Source: Arthrobacter sp. UNC362MFTsu5.1
GTDB lineage: Bacteria > Actinomycetota > Actinomycetes > Actinomycetales > Micrococcaceae
Length of the DNA stretch: 46,402 nt
Direction of reading: 5' to 3'
NCBI RefSeq assembly: GCF_000685965.1
Contig: NZ_JMLE01000034.1
Coordinates: forward strand, 1 to 46,402
Below, piece by piece: positions 1 through 7,709 of this stretch. Within the stretch, counting starts at the first letter, position 1, and every line of letters begins with the position of its first letter. Made by a program: the position numbers and the translations under genes. The notes beneath the pieces are model-generated. The model saw only the letters and a program-made list of their open reading frames with translations, was not told where the DNA came from and made no database searches.

Positions 1-2
1 GC

Positions 3-1127
3 CGCCGGCTCGCGCTGGCCGGGGCGGTACTGCCGCGGACCGGGATCACCGGGCACACCCAACCACCGGAACGGCCGGAACTCGCCGCCGCCGTCGAAGC
101 CGGGACCGTCGCGTCGCGGTCCGCGACCATCATCACGCTCGCCCTGGACAGGGTTGGCCACCACGCGGATGCGGAAGTCACCGGCCGGATGGAATATGCC
201 CTGACCCGGGCCGCGGTGGAGCACGACACCGACTTCGTCGCCCGGGTCGCCCGGCAGTGGACAGAGGCGATCGACCAGGACGGGTCCGAACCCACCGAAA
301 CCGAGCTCCGGCAACGTCAGGGTGTCTTCCTCCGCCAGCCCCGCCGCGGACTGCAGCGGATGGAAATCTTGGCGACCAAGGAGCAATCCGAGCACCTGCT
401 GACGGCGATGAACATCGCCACCAACCCCCGCACCCGCGCTGGTGAGGGCAGCGCCGGTGATGACGTGGAGGATCTGGACCAGCGGACCCGGCCGCAGCAG
501 CTCCTGGACGGCCTCGTCGGCGCGGTTAAAGCAGGGCTGGCCACCGGCGGCCTTCCTGCCGCGGGCGGGCTCCGGCCCCAGGTCATGGTCACCATCGACT
601 ACCGCGACCTCCTGGCCCGGTTGGAGAACTTCGAACACGGCACCGAGACTTCTGGCACCGGCCAAGGCACCGCCACCACCACCGGCATCCCCGGCACTCG
701 CTTCCCGGGCACGGGCTCCTTCACGTTCACCGGCCCCGTCACGCCCGCCACCGTCCGCAAAATCGCCTGCGACGCCGACATCATCCCCGTCCTGCTCGGC
801 AGCCAGGGGCGCATCCTCGACATCGGACGGACCACCCGGGTCTTTCCGCCGCACATCCGCAAAGCCCTCACCGCCCGCGACCAAGGCTGCGCGTTCCCGG
901 GCTGCACCATCCCCGCACCCTGGTGCGAAGCCCACCACATCACCTACTGGTCACGCGGCGGAACCACCAGCGCAGAGAACGGCACGCTGCTCTGCAGTTC
1001 CCATCACCACTTGATCCACAAGGAACAGTGGCAGATCCAGGTCAAAACCGGGATCCCCTGGTTCATCCCGCCACCCCACATCGACCCACGGCAGGTGCCG
1101 CGACGAAACAACTACTTCAGATGCTGA
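3..1127 (+). CDS. DUF222/HNH endonuclease (13E12 repeat family), 5' truncated
   Basis: The reading frame is open from the first bases of the window, so the start lies upstream; about 374 codons are visible. The N-terminal part (text LPRTGITGH, then a run ending VASRSATIITLALDRV) matches the DUF222 domain found in the actinobacterial 13E12 repeat family. The C-terminal part is an HNH nuclease module: CAFPGC, then CEAHHITYWSRGG, then ENGTLLCSSHHHLIH, giving the His-Asn-His core plus two Cys pairs that would bind a structural zinc. A Gly/Thr-rich spacer separates the two parts. Such genes are present in many copies in Arthrobacter and their role is unknown; mobility has been proposed but is not shown here. 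No inteins or flanking repeats are visible. Confidence 0.88.
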   Translation, partial: RRLALAGAVLPRTGITGHTQPPERPELAAAVEAGTVASRSATIITLALDRVGHHADAEVTGRMEYALTRAAVEHDTDFVARVARQWTEAIDQDGSEPTETELRQRQGVFLRQPRRGLQRMEILATKEQSEHLLTAMNIATNPRTRAGEGSAGDDVEDLDQRTRPQQLLDGLVGAVKAGLATGGLPAAGGLRPQVMVTIDYRDLLARLENFEHGTETSGTGQGTATTTGIPGTRFPGTGSFTFTGPVTPATVRKIACDADIIPVLLGSQGRILDIGRTTRVFPPHIRKALTARDQGCAFPGCTIPAPWCEAHHITYWSRGGTTSAENGTLLCSSHHHLIHKEQWQIQVKTGIPWFIPPPHIDPRQVPRRNNYFRC

Positions 1128-1147
1128 GAGGTGGATGCCCTGACTAG

Positions 1148-1171
1148 GGGCGTCGAAGGTGGTCGACGCCC
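1148..1171. terminator. Bidirectional hairpin between convergent genes
   Basis: A perfect 9-bp inverted repeat (GGGCGTCGA / TCGACGCCC) with a 6-nt loop lies 20 bp after the HNH stop and 46 bp from the oxidase stop. There is no strong T run, so the terminator call rests on position and stem strength. Confidence 0.5.
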
Positions 1172-1217
1172 GTGGCGGAGAACCTGCCTGTCCATGCCGC
1201 ACTCCGGGCTATCCGAC

Positions 1218-2552
1218 CTACTCGGCGGCGGGCGGGATGTTCTGGTTGCCGCGGAACACATTGTCCGGATCGAATTCCCGTTTGACCCGGGACATCCTGT
1301 TGAAGTTCTCATCCCCGAATGCTGCGCGGACCCGCGCCTGGCCTTCGTCGCCGATGAAGTTCAACCACACCCCGCCGGTGGCATGGGGCGCGATATCGTG
1401 GCGAAAATCCTTCACCCACGACCTGGCCTCGTCACCCTCCTGCGGTGTCTCGCCAAGGCCGAACGGGTGGCTGACCCAGCTCGCATTGCGGTTTAGCAGG
1501 GGCGTGGCGGCCGCGGCAGGTCCGCCCACTGCGCCTCCCCAGTGTGCGATCAGCTGCTGGGAGTGCTGGCCGGGCAGCTTGCGCGCCGAATCAATGATGA
1601 TGTCCAGGGCGTCGTCGGAAAGTTCGTTGTGGTAGTCGGCGCTCCAGTAGTTGTACAGGCCGGGAGGGTCATCCAGCGAGCACTGGAAGTCGGCGTAGTT
1701 GGTATCCTCCACCAGATCCACCGCAGGGTTCAGAGCGCGGTACGGCTGGGCCCGCTCGGCGCCTTCACCGGCGTCGCCGGCATAGATGTACACCACGCCA
1801 AGGGCCATCTTTCCCACCATCTCCGGCGGCATGAACGGCTCGGGCGGGGCGGTGAAATAGAGCAGGGTAGCGCATTCCTCGTTGGGGGCGGCGAGGGCAA
1901 GCTCCCGATATCCGCGGCTGACTTCGGTGGCGGCCTCCCCGGGCCAGATCATCAGGCCGGCGTGTACTTTCGGCCCCAGCTCATGCAGTCCGAAGGTGAA
2001 GGATGTGGCCACGCCGAAGTTTCCGCCTCCGCCGTGCAGGGCCCAGAACAGGTCGGGGTTCTCGCTGGCGCTGGCGGTCACCAGTTCGCCGGCGGCGGTG
2101 ACCAGGTCCACCGAGATCAGATGGTCGCAGGCGAATCCGAAGGCCCGTTCCAGCCAGCCGGAGCCGCCGCCCAGCGTGAAGCCGGCCAGTCCTGTGGTGG
2201 AGACGCGGCCTCCGGTCAGGGCGAGGCCGTATTCCTGGGTAGCACGGTCAAACTCCCCGCAGGTGAGGCCGGCGCCGGCCGTGATGGTGCGGTTCTCCGG
2301 ATCCACACTGACCGATTTCATGGGACGCACGTCCACCACCAGGCCGCCGTCGTTCATGGACATTCCGGCCACGGAGTGCCCGCCGGCACGGACAGCCACG
2401 GCCAGTTCGTTGTCGCGGGCATGCTTCAATGCCTCGGCCACCTCGCCGGGGGTGCTGCATTGCGCAATGACGGCCGGGCGACGGTCGATCATCGCGTTGA
2501 AAAGTTTCCGGGATTCGTCATAGTCCGGACTGTCAGGCCTGATCCATTTCAT
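1218..2552 (-). CDS. FAD-binding (BBE-like) oxidoreductase
   Basis: A 444-residue flavoprotein of the PCMH/VAO type. The FAD-binding loop VRAGGHSVAG (residues 55-64) carries the His (H59) that in this family is covalently linked to FAD. A Gly-rich segment LGGGSGWLERAFGFACDHL follows, and the C-terminus has the berberine-bridge-enzyme motif FDPDNVFRGNQNIPP. In bicovalent members a Cys sits just before the Gly-rich segment; here the aligned stretch reads GRVSTTGLAG with no Cys, so the flavin is probably attached only through His. I chose the ATG at 2552 because GAGGAG lies 7 nt upstream; a start 36 nt earlier is possible. Substrate unknown: relatives oxidise sugars, alkaloids and other alcohols or amines. 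No signal peptide is seen. Confidence 0.9.
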   Translation of the reverse strand: MKWIRPDSPDYDESRKLFNAMIDRRPAVIAQCSTPGEVAEALKHARDNELAVAVRAGGHSVAGMSMNDGGLVVDVRPMKSVSVDPENRTITAGAGLTCGEFDRATQEYGLALTGGRVSTTGLAGFTLGGGSGWLERAFGFACDHLISVDLVTAAGELVTASASENPDLFWALHGGGGNFGVATSFTFGLHELGPKVHAGLMIWPGEAATEVSRGYRELALAAPNEECATLLYFTAPPEPFMPPEMVGKMALGVVYIYAGDAGEGAERAQPYRALNPAVDLVEDTNYADFQCSLDDPPGLYNYWSADYHNELSDDALDIIIDSARKLPGQHSQQLIAHWGGAVGGPAAAATPLLNRNASWVSHPFGLGETPQEGDEARSWVKDFRHDIAPHATGGVWLNFIGDEGQARVRAAFGDENFNRMSRVKREFDPDNVFRGNQNIPPAAE

Positions 2553-2690
2553 GGCAACGCTCCTCGGCGCTGGCGGCTCCGCCCCCACCGGAAATCGTAC
2601 TGCCGCAGCTGGCGGCGGGGCTATGGTTCACGCCAGCCAATGCCCGCGGTACGGATCGTCGGTTCCGGAACGAGTCCCAGAGTTCAGTAC

Positions 2691-2721
2691 TTGCGGACAA
2701 ATTGACCCCGTTGATCCGCAA
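2691..2721. promoter_or_regulatory. Inverted repeat in the divergent oxidase/TOBE-regulator gap
   Basis: TTGCGGA at 2691-2697 and TCCGCAA at 2715-2721 form a 7-bp inverted repeat spaced by 17 nt, 20 nt upstream of the regulator ATG. A TTGACC hexamer lies between the arms (2702-2707). TATTCT at 2729-2734 ends 6 nt before the ATG, so the regulator may be leaderless. The repeat could be an operator for either divergent gene; molybdate-responsive autoregulation is a guess. Confidence 0.35.
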
Positions 2722-2740
2722 ATGAGGTTATTCTGAAGAA

Positions 2741-3151
2741 ATGCCAACCATTCGAATTGCCGAAGCAGCCCGGTTCCTGGGTGTCAGTGACGACACCGTC
2801 CGCCGCTGGACCGAGAACGGAAGCCTCACGCCCGTGAAGGACGAAACCGGCCGCCTTGCTGTTGACGGGTTCGAGCTTGCCACCCTGGCCCGCGACCAGG
2901 CCCAGCTTCCGGAGGATCCCACCAGGGTGGGCAGTTCGGCCCGCAACCGGTTCGTCGGCCTGGTCACCGGAATCACTGCGGACAAGGTTATGGCCCAGGT
3001 CGAACTGCAGTGCGGGCCGTTCCGGGTGGTGTCGCTGATGAGCAGCGAAGCCGTGCGGGAGTTGGGTCTGGAGCTCGGGTCCATTGCCACGGCTGTCGTC
3101 AAGGCCACCACGGTGATCATTGAAACGCCACAGGGAAAGAGCATCGTGTGA
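2741..3151 (+). CDS. HTH-TOBE (Mop-like) molybdate-responsive regulator
   Basis: A 136-residue protein with two parts. Residues 1-35 are an excisionase/MerR-type winged helix (IRIAEAARFLGVSDDTVRRW). Residues 66-132 are a TOBE/Mop domain starting NRFVGLVTGI, the fold that binds molybdate or tungstate in ModE, ModC and Mop proteins. The gene overlaps modA by 4 bp (GTGA), so it is co-translated with the transporter. It most likely senses cytoplasmic molybdate and controls the mod operon, doing the job of ModE with a different DNA-binding domain; it could instead be a storage protein. The Shine-Dalgarno is weak (GAAGAA). Confidence 0.85.
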   Translation: MPTIRIAEAARFLGVSDDTVRRWTENGSLTPVKDETGRLAVDGFELATLARDQAQLPEDPTRVGSSARNRFVGLVTGITADKVMAQVELQCGPFRVVSLMSSEAVRELGLELGSIATAVVKATTVIIETPQGKSIV

Positions 3152-3960
3152 AGTCCTGGATTCCGCGTGCCACCGCACTGCTGGCGGCCACCGCGCTTAC
3201 TCTCGGGCTGGGTGCCTGCGCTCCGTCAGCGTCAACGTCGACAGGCACCGCGGGTGCCGGATCCTCGGAGACGGCCGGGCAGCTCTCCGGGACCCTTACC
3301 GTTTTCGCCGCGGCCTCGCTCAAGGCCACTTTCACCAAGCTCGCCAGCGACTTTGAAGCAAAGAACCCCGGCACCAAGGTGACGCTCAGCTTCGCCGGCT
3401 CCTCGGACCTGGCCACGCAGATCTCCCAAGGTGCGCCCGCTGACGTCTTTGCCTCGGCGGACACCAAAAACATGGGCAAGCTTGCCGACGCCGGACTCCT
3501 CGAAGGGGCGGCGGCGAACTTCGCCACGAACACCCTGCAGATCGCCGTCCCGCCCTCCAATCCGGCGTCGATCGCGGCCTTCGCCGACCTCGCCAAGCCG
3601 GGAGTCAAGGTGGTTGTCTGCGCCAGCCAGGTCCCGTGCGGGGCAGCATCGGACGCCGTGGAAAAGGCCGCCGGCGTCACCCTGTCGCCGGTCAGTGAGG
3701 AATCGTCAGTCACGGATGTGCTGGGCAAAGTGACCTCCGGTGAAGCCGACGCCGGCCTGGTGTACATCACGGACGTCAAGGGCGCCGGGGACAAGGTGAA
3801 GGGAATCCCGTTCGCGGAAGCCGGCAAGGCCGTCAACACGTATCCCATCGCCACAGTAGGCTCGAGCAGGAACAAGGAACTCGCCGCCGCCTTCATCGCC
3901 CAGGTGACCGGTGCCGAAGGCAGGAAGACCCTCGCCGACGCCGGTTTCGGAGCGCCGTAA
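3148..3960 (+). CDS. modA: Molybdate ABC transporter substrate-binding lipoprotein
   Basis: A 270-residue periplasmic-type binding protein starting with GTG in a 4-bp overlap with the preceding regulator. The N-terminus is a lipoprotein signal (basic start, hydrophobic core, lipobox LGAC near residue 23), followed by a Ser/Thr/Gly-rich tether. The mature part begins LTVFAAASLKATFTKLA, the typical ModA opening whose Ser side chains contact the oxyanion, and continues with FAGSSDLATQI and GAPADVFASAD, also ModA signatures. It would capture molybdate or tungstate outside the membrane and deliver it to ModB. The stop codon is 7 bp before modB. Molybdate supply fits the molybdopterin enzyme at 28-30 kb. 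Confidence 0.95.
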   Translation: MKSWIPRATALLAATALTLGLGACAPSASTSTGTAGAGSSETAGQLSGTLTVFAAASLKATFTKLASDFEAKNPGTKVTLSFAGSSDLATQISQGAPADVFASADTKNMGKLADAGLLEGAAANFATNTLQIAVPPSNPASIAAFADLAKPGVKVVVCASQVPCGAASDAVEKAAGVTLSPVSEESSVTDVLGKVTSGEADAGLVYITDVKGAGDKVKGIPFAEAGKAVNTYPIATVGSSRNKELAAAFIAQVTGAEGRKTLADAGFGAP

Positions 3961-3967
3961 GGAGACC

Positions 3968-4822
3968 ATGAATCGGGGACGGGGAAGCGGGTACCACGGA
4001 GTCCCGCGCTGGGTCTACGCCATCGCCGCGGCGGGCGCAGTGTTCGTGCTCCTTCCGCTGGCGGCCATGGCCGCCCGCGTCAACTGGCCGCAGTTCATCC
4101 CGCTGGTCACGTCCGAATCGTCCCTGACGGCGCTCGGCCTCAGCCTGCGGACCTCGGCGGCGAGCACCGCGCTGTGCATTGTTTTTGGCGTGCCGCTGGC
4201 CCTCGTCCTGGCGCGTTCGAGCTTCCCGGGCCAGCGCCTGTTGCGTGCCTTTGTGCTGCTGCCGCTGGTGCTGCCGCCGGTGGTGGGCGGCATCGCCCTC
4301 CTGTACACCTTCGGTCGACAAGGATTGCTGGGCCGGAGCCTTGGGGCCGCCGGGATCCAGATTGCCTTTTCGACGACGGCGGTGGTGCTCGCGCAGACCT
4401 TCGTGGCACTGCCGTTCCTCGTGGTCAGCCTGGAAGGTGCGCTGCGCACCGCCGGCGGCCGGTACGAGGCGGTGGCCGCCACCCTCGGTGCCCGGCCCAC
4501 CACCGTTCTGCGACGCGTCACCGTCCCGCTGGTGCTGCCCGGCCTGGCCTCCGGGGCCGTGCTGTCCTTCGCGCGGAGCCTGGGCGAATTTGGCGCGACG
4601 CTCACTTTCGCCGGGAGCCTGCAAGGGGTGACCCGGACCCTGCCGCTGGAAATCTATCTGCAGCGTGAAACGGACGCCGACGCCGCCGTCGCGCTTTCCC
4701 TGGTCCTGGTGGCCGTGGCCGTGACGGTGGTGGGACTGACGTACCGGCGCCCCGGACGGCCGGGCCAGCGCAGTTCCCCGGCGGGCGGCGCAGCCGGCGG
4801 ACGCTTGGACGGTGCCCGGTGA
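3968..4822 (+). CDS. modB: Molybdate ABC transporter permease
   Basis: A 284-residue integral membrane protein with several hydrophobic segments. The EAA loop that docks on the ATPase is visible around residues 167-186 (EAVAATLGARPTTVLRRVTV). LPPVVGGIALL near residue 103 is characteristic of ModB/CysT permeases. The ATG at 3968 is preceded by AAGGAG at the modA stop. The 3' end overlaps modC by 4 bp (GTGA), implying translational coupling. The last residues are Arg/Gly-rich and cytoplasmic. ModB dimers form the molybdate channel through the membrane. Confidence 0.94.
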   Translation: MNRGRGSGYHGVPRWVYAIAAAGAVFVLLPLAAMAARVNWPQFIPLVTSESSLTALGLSLRTSAASTALCIVFGVPLALVLARSSFPGQRLLRAFVLLPLVLPPVVGGIALLYTFGRQGLLGRSLGAAGIQIAFSTTAVVLAQTFVALPFLVVSLEGALRTAGGRYEAVAATLGARPTTVLRRVTVPLVLPGLASGAVLSFARSLGEFGATLTFAGSLQGVTRTLPLEIYLQRETDADAAVALSLVLVAVAVTVVGLTYRRPGRPGQRSSPAGGAAGGRLDGAR

Positions 4823-5895
4823 GCTTTCGCATGCAGGCAACCGTGGGCGCCCGTGGGTTCGACGTCGGCCTGAGCCTCGCGCCGGGCGAAACGGTTGCGG
4901 TCCTTGGCCCCAACGGGGCCGGCAAATCCACCCTCCTCAGCGTCATTGCCGGACTGCTGCGGCCCGATTCCGGCCGTGCCGTCATCGATGGAAAAGTGCT
5001 GTTCGACCTCGACGGCGGAGCCAGCGTTTGGACCGCGCCGCACCACCGCCGCACGGCACTCCTCGCGCAGGAGCCGCTGCTGTTCCCGCACCTCACCGCC
5101 TTGGAAAACGTGGCCTTCGGGCCCCGCAGCGCCGGAACGGCCAGGAAAGCGGCCCGGGAGTCGGCCCGTGAGTGGCTGGCTGCGGTGGATGCCGGGGACC
5201 TCGCGGCCCGGCGGCCAGCGGAACTCTCCGGCGGCCAGGCCCAGCGCGTGGCGGTGGCCAGGGCCCTTGCGGCCAACCCTGAAGTGCTGCTGCTGGACGA
5301 GCCCATGGCGGCATTGGACATCCACGCGGCGCCGCTGCTCCGGAGGCTCCTGAAGAAGGTCCTGGCCGGGCGTCGCGCCATCATCATCACCCACGACGTC
5401 CTGGACGCCCTGATGCTTGCCGACCGGGTGGTCATCCTCGAAGGGGGCAGAATTGCCGAGGAAGGGCCCACCCGGCAGGTCCTGCAGCGGCCCCGGAGCC
5501 GGTTTGCCGCCGGGCTGGCGGGGCTGAACCTCATTCCCGGAACCATCACCGCCACCGGCATCCGGACAGCAGGGGGTCTTGAGGTGGCCGGCCACCAGGA
5601 CGAGGACCTCTTTCCGGTGGGATCCGGCACGCCAAACACGGGCGGGCAGCCCGGCGTTGCCGCGTTCCCGCCGTCGGCCGTCTCCGTGTTCCTGAGCGAA
5701 GCGCACGGCAGCCCCCGGAACTCATTCCCCGTCACAGTCACGGACCTGGAACAGCACGGCGACCAGATCCGGGTCCGGGCCGGCGGGATGTCCGCCGACA
5801 TCACACCGGCCGCCTCTGCGGACCTGGGGCTTGCGCCGGGTATGACTGTCTACTTCGTGATCAAGGCGGCCGCAGTGGCCGTCTACCCGGCCTAA
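4819..5895 (+). CDS. modC: Molybdate ABC transporter ATPase with C-terminal TOBE domain
   Basis: A 358-residue ABC ATPase. Walker A GPNGAGKST (30-38), Q-loop region LLAQEPLLFP (81-90), signature LSGGQ (136-140), Walker B VLLLDEP (156-162) and H-loop His192 are all intact. After about residue 290 comes a single TOBE (Mop) domain (HGSPRNSFPVTVTDLEQHGD, then VYFVIKAAAVAVYP), the part that binds molybdate and can shut transport down in ModC homologues. GTG start overlapping the modB stop. It ends the regulator-modABC operon. The last codons and stop are tandemly duplicated just downstream. Confidence 0.95.
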   Translation: MSFRMQATVGARGFDVGLSLAPGETVAVLGPNGAGKSTLLSVIAGLLRPDSGRAVIDGKVLFDLDGGASVWTAPHHRRTALLAQEPLLFPHLTALENVAFGPRSAGTARKAARESAREWLAAVDAGDLAARRPAELSGGQAQRVAVARALAANPEVLLLDEPMAALDIHAAPLLRRLLKKVLAGRRAIIITHDVLDALMLADRVVILEGGRIAEEGPTRQVLQRPRSRFAAGLAGLNLIPGTITATGIRTAGGLEVAGHQDEDLFPVGSGTPNTGGQPGVAAFPPSAVSVFLSEAHGSPRNSFPVTVTDLEQHGDQIRVRAGGMSADITPAASADLGLAPGMTVYFVIKAAAVAVYPA

Positions 5896-5912
5896 CGTCT
5901 ACCAGGCCTAAC
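5881..5912 (+). repeat. 16-bp tandem duplication of the modC 3' end
   Basis: GTCTACCCGGCCTAAC (5881-5896) is followed directly by GTCTACCAGGCCTAAC (5897-5912), one mismatch. The first copy holds the last four codons and stop of modC; the second reads Val-Tyr-Gln-Ala-stop in a shifted frame. Probably a recent slippage product. Confidence 0.85.
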
Positions 5913-5949
5913 GTCAGCCTGCTTGGTCAGCCTTGCGTGGTTAGGCCTG
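5903..5949. terminator. Inverted repeat between convergent modC and AhpD-like gene
   Basis: CAGGCCTAAC (5903-5912) and GTTAGGCCTG (5940-5949) are perfect 10-bp complements with a 27-nt loop. The right arm includes the stop codon of the minus-strand gene and the left arm lies in the duplicated modC tail. Likely a shared terminator; no T tract. Confidence 0.45.
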
Positions 5950-6453
5950 CGCGGCCGGCTGTTCCTTGGCTTCGCGCCGCACGGGGTGCTGGCTGGTGAT
6001 GGATACGCGGTTGAAGGCGTTCATCGTAATCACCAGCCAGCTCACCGCAGAGTACTCGGCCGCGTTTAGGTGCTGCCGGGCGTAGGCGTCCTCCCGTTCG
6101 CGGGTGTGGGCGTCCGGAAGGGTGGTGATGGACTCCGCCAGCGCCAGGGCCGCGCGCTCCTGCTCCGTAAACAGTGCGGTGTCCCGCCAGGCGGCCAGCA
6201 CCGCGAGCCGTTGGGTGGTTTCACCCTTTTTGAGGGCATCGGCAACGTGCATGTTCAGGCAGTAGGCGCAGCCGTTGATCTGCGAAATGCGAACGTTCAG
6301 CAGTTCGGTCAGGGCCCTGCTGATGCCGGCTTCATCGGCGGCTTCGCGTGCTTTCAGGCCGAGCCCGTTCAGCGCCCGCCAGACGGCCGGGCTCTCCTTG
6401 TCGATGAATATGTGCTGGGTGGTGGGGGTGCCGGCGTCCTGGGTGTGCTCCAT
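5941..6453 (-). CDS. Carboxymuconolactone decarboxylase/AhpD-family protein
   Basis: A 170-residue alkylhydroperoxidase-like protein. The diagnostic motif INGCAYCLNMH holds C62, C65 and H69, the CxxCxxxH redox site of AhpD-type enzymes. FTEQERAALALAE follows, as in the YciW/CMD subgroup. Such proteins reduce peroxides using lipoyl or thiol partners, or act as uncharacterised oxidative-stress proteins. The ATG at 6453 begins the conserved part; the sequence upstream (GTGGGAGCC) places a GGGAG too close for an ideal ribosome site, so a GTG 18 nt earlier or a leaderless start is possible. In the divergent gap to the protease, TGTCA-TCTTCG-TGACA at 6489-6504 is a possible small operator. Confidence 0.88.
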   Translation of the reverse strand: MEHTQDAGTPTTQHIFIDKESPAVWRALNGLGLKAREAADEAGISRALTELLNVRISQINGCAYCLNMHVADALKKGETTQRLAVLAAWRDTALFTEQERAALALAESITTLPDAHTREREDAYARQHLNAAEYSAVSWLVITMNAFNRVSITSQHPVRREAKEQPAAQA

Positions 6454-6715
6454 GGCTCCCACAATACCCACCGCCGTATGACTGCTTTTGTCATCTTCGT
6501 GACATGCCGGCAAATGCATTGTAGTGTCGTCACCGGACCGTCTGCCCGCCTCGCGGCGGGCGGCGGTCCACCAGAGAAGTCTCTGTGGGGAAGGTGCACT
6601 GCGATGCGCCGGCCACACCAGCCGGAGGGCGGTTCCTTGGGGGAGCCGCCCTCCTGCGTGTCCGGGCCGGCGTGTTGCGCGAGGGCTAACGTTTCCGCGG
6701 CCGGAGTCCTACCAT

Positions 6716-7507
6716 ATGAAAATGCGTTGCCGCCTGAAGGCCCGGATTCTCCGCGCTTTGCGGGTCATGGCTGCCGCTCTGCTTCTCCTGTCGCTGACGG
6801 CGCTCCCGGCGTCGGGTACGCCGGACCCGGGCGCCGCCGGACCTTCGCGCGGCGGGACGGACATCGCCGGCGGCGAGACGGTTTCCATCGCCGAGGCCCC
6901 CTTTGCGGTGCAGATCGCCTACGGCACCGCCGGCACCAGGGTGGCCTGCACGGGCAGCCAGATTTCAGCCAGCTGGGTGATCACTGCCAGGCACTGCGAC
7001 TCTGCCAGCCTTCACTCCGTCCGCCTGGACACTCCCTCCCTCGGCGCCGGTGGCGTAGTACGCACCATTGCTGCCCGCTACCCGTCGCCCGTGGGTGACG
7101 TGCTGCTGCTCAAGCTCTCCACCCCGCACCCCGGAACCTATGCCGGCCTGTCCCGAACGTTCCCGGCGGCAGGATCGGACGCGCGCGTGTTCGGCTGGGG
7201 TGACGAGACGGAGGGGGCCGGGGCCATGTCCCCGCAGGTCAAGGCTGCCGGCGTGAAGGTGTCAGGACGGGGCTCGGACGCTTTTGGCGGTTTGTCCGTG
7301 CGGACGCAATCGCAGACAGGGCACCCGCTGGCGGGGGACTCCGGCGGCCCCCTCATCGTCGGAGGAAAGCTGGTGGGTGTGTTGTCGACGTCGAGCGTCC
7401 TGCCGAGGGGGGCTCCCTCCAGTTTCACCGGCTTCTACAACGACCACGCTGCCGTCTCCCGCCATCTGGGCTGGATCACGTTGGTCACTGGCGTCGGCGC
7501 CGACTAG
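6716..7507 (+). CDS. Secreted trypsin-like (S1) serine protease
   Basis: A 263-residue secreted protein. Residues 1-35 form a signal peptide (basic start, hydrophobic stretch RVMAAALLLLSLTALPASG). The mature part opens with IAGGETVSIAEAPFAVQI, the chymotrypsin-fold N-terminus that follows zymogen cleavage. The catalytic triad is complete: H93 in SWVITARHC, D128 in VGDVLLLKL, S209 in LAGDSGGPL. The oxyanion motif GDSGGP is intact. Cys residues at the His loop and near residue 80 suggest one disulfide. The ATG at 6716 has GGAG about 10 nt upstream; a second ATG 6 nt later is possible. Single gene; its target is unknown. Confidence 0.92.
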   Translation: MKMRCRLKARILRALRVMAAALLLLSLTALPASGTPDPGAAGPSRGGTDIAGGETVSIAEAPFAVQIAYGTAGTRVACTGSQISASWVITARHCDSASLHSVRLDTPSLGAGGVVRTIAARYPSPVGDVLLLKLSTPHPGTYAGLSRTFPAAGSDARVFGWGDETEGAGAMSPQVKAAGVKVSGRGSDAFGGLSVRTQSQTGHPLAGDSGGPLIVGGKLVGVLSTSSVLPRGAPSSFTGFYNDHAAVSRHLGWITLVTGVGAD

Positions 7508-7522
7508 CAACCTGCCGCGCCC

Positions 7523-7580
7523 GGGATGCCGCGTCCGGGACGCCGCCCAGGGATGCCCCGCCAGGGATGCCGCGTCCGGG
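7523..7580. repeat. 17-bp direct repeat after the protease gene
   Basis: GGGATGCCGCGTCCGGG occurs at 7523-7539 and again at 7564-7580, with a partial copy GGGATGCC at 7550-7557. It lies in the 200-bp gap before clpB. The following GGGGGTCGATCGCCCC-like stretch (about 7584-7599) could form a weak hairpin. Confidence 0.6.
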
Positions 7581-7650
7581 GGCGGGGGTCGATCGCCCCT
7601 AGACAGCCATTTCGCCGTCGGCAAACATGGACCTAGAGGCCACGTCCGGC

Positions 7651-7677
7651 AAAGTTGAGTCATGTACACTCAACTTT
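7651..7677. promoter_or_regulatory. HAIR operator (HspR binding site) of clpB
   Basis: AAAGTTGAGT (7651-7660), spacer CATGTAC, ACTCAACTTT (7668-7677): a perfect 10-bp inverted repeat with a 7-nt spacer. The core matches the actinobacterial HAIR consensus CTTGAGT-N7-ACTCAAG except for one base in each outer position. The left arm contains TTGAGT, a plausible -35, so HspR bound here would block clpB transcription. hspR itself is not in the window. Confidence 0.9.
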
Positions 7678-7709
7678 AAGAGTTGATCTATCCCCGAAAG
7701 GAGCTCTCT

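Noticed and set aside
1..1127. HNH gene as part of an intron, intein or phage
   Set aside because: DUF222-HNH genes are common chromosomal families in actinobacteria and no intron, splice motif or phage gene adjoins it.
7523..7580. CRISPR-like direct repeats
   Set aside because: Only two full copies and a fragment, G/C-rich, with no cas genes.
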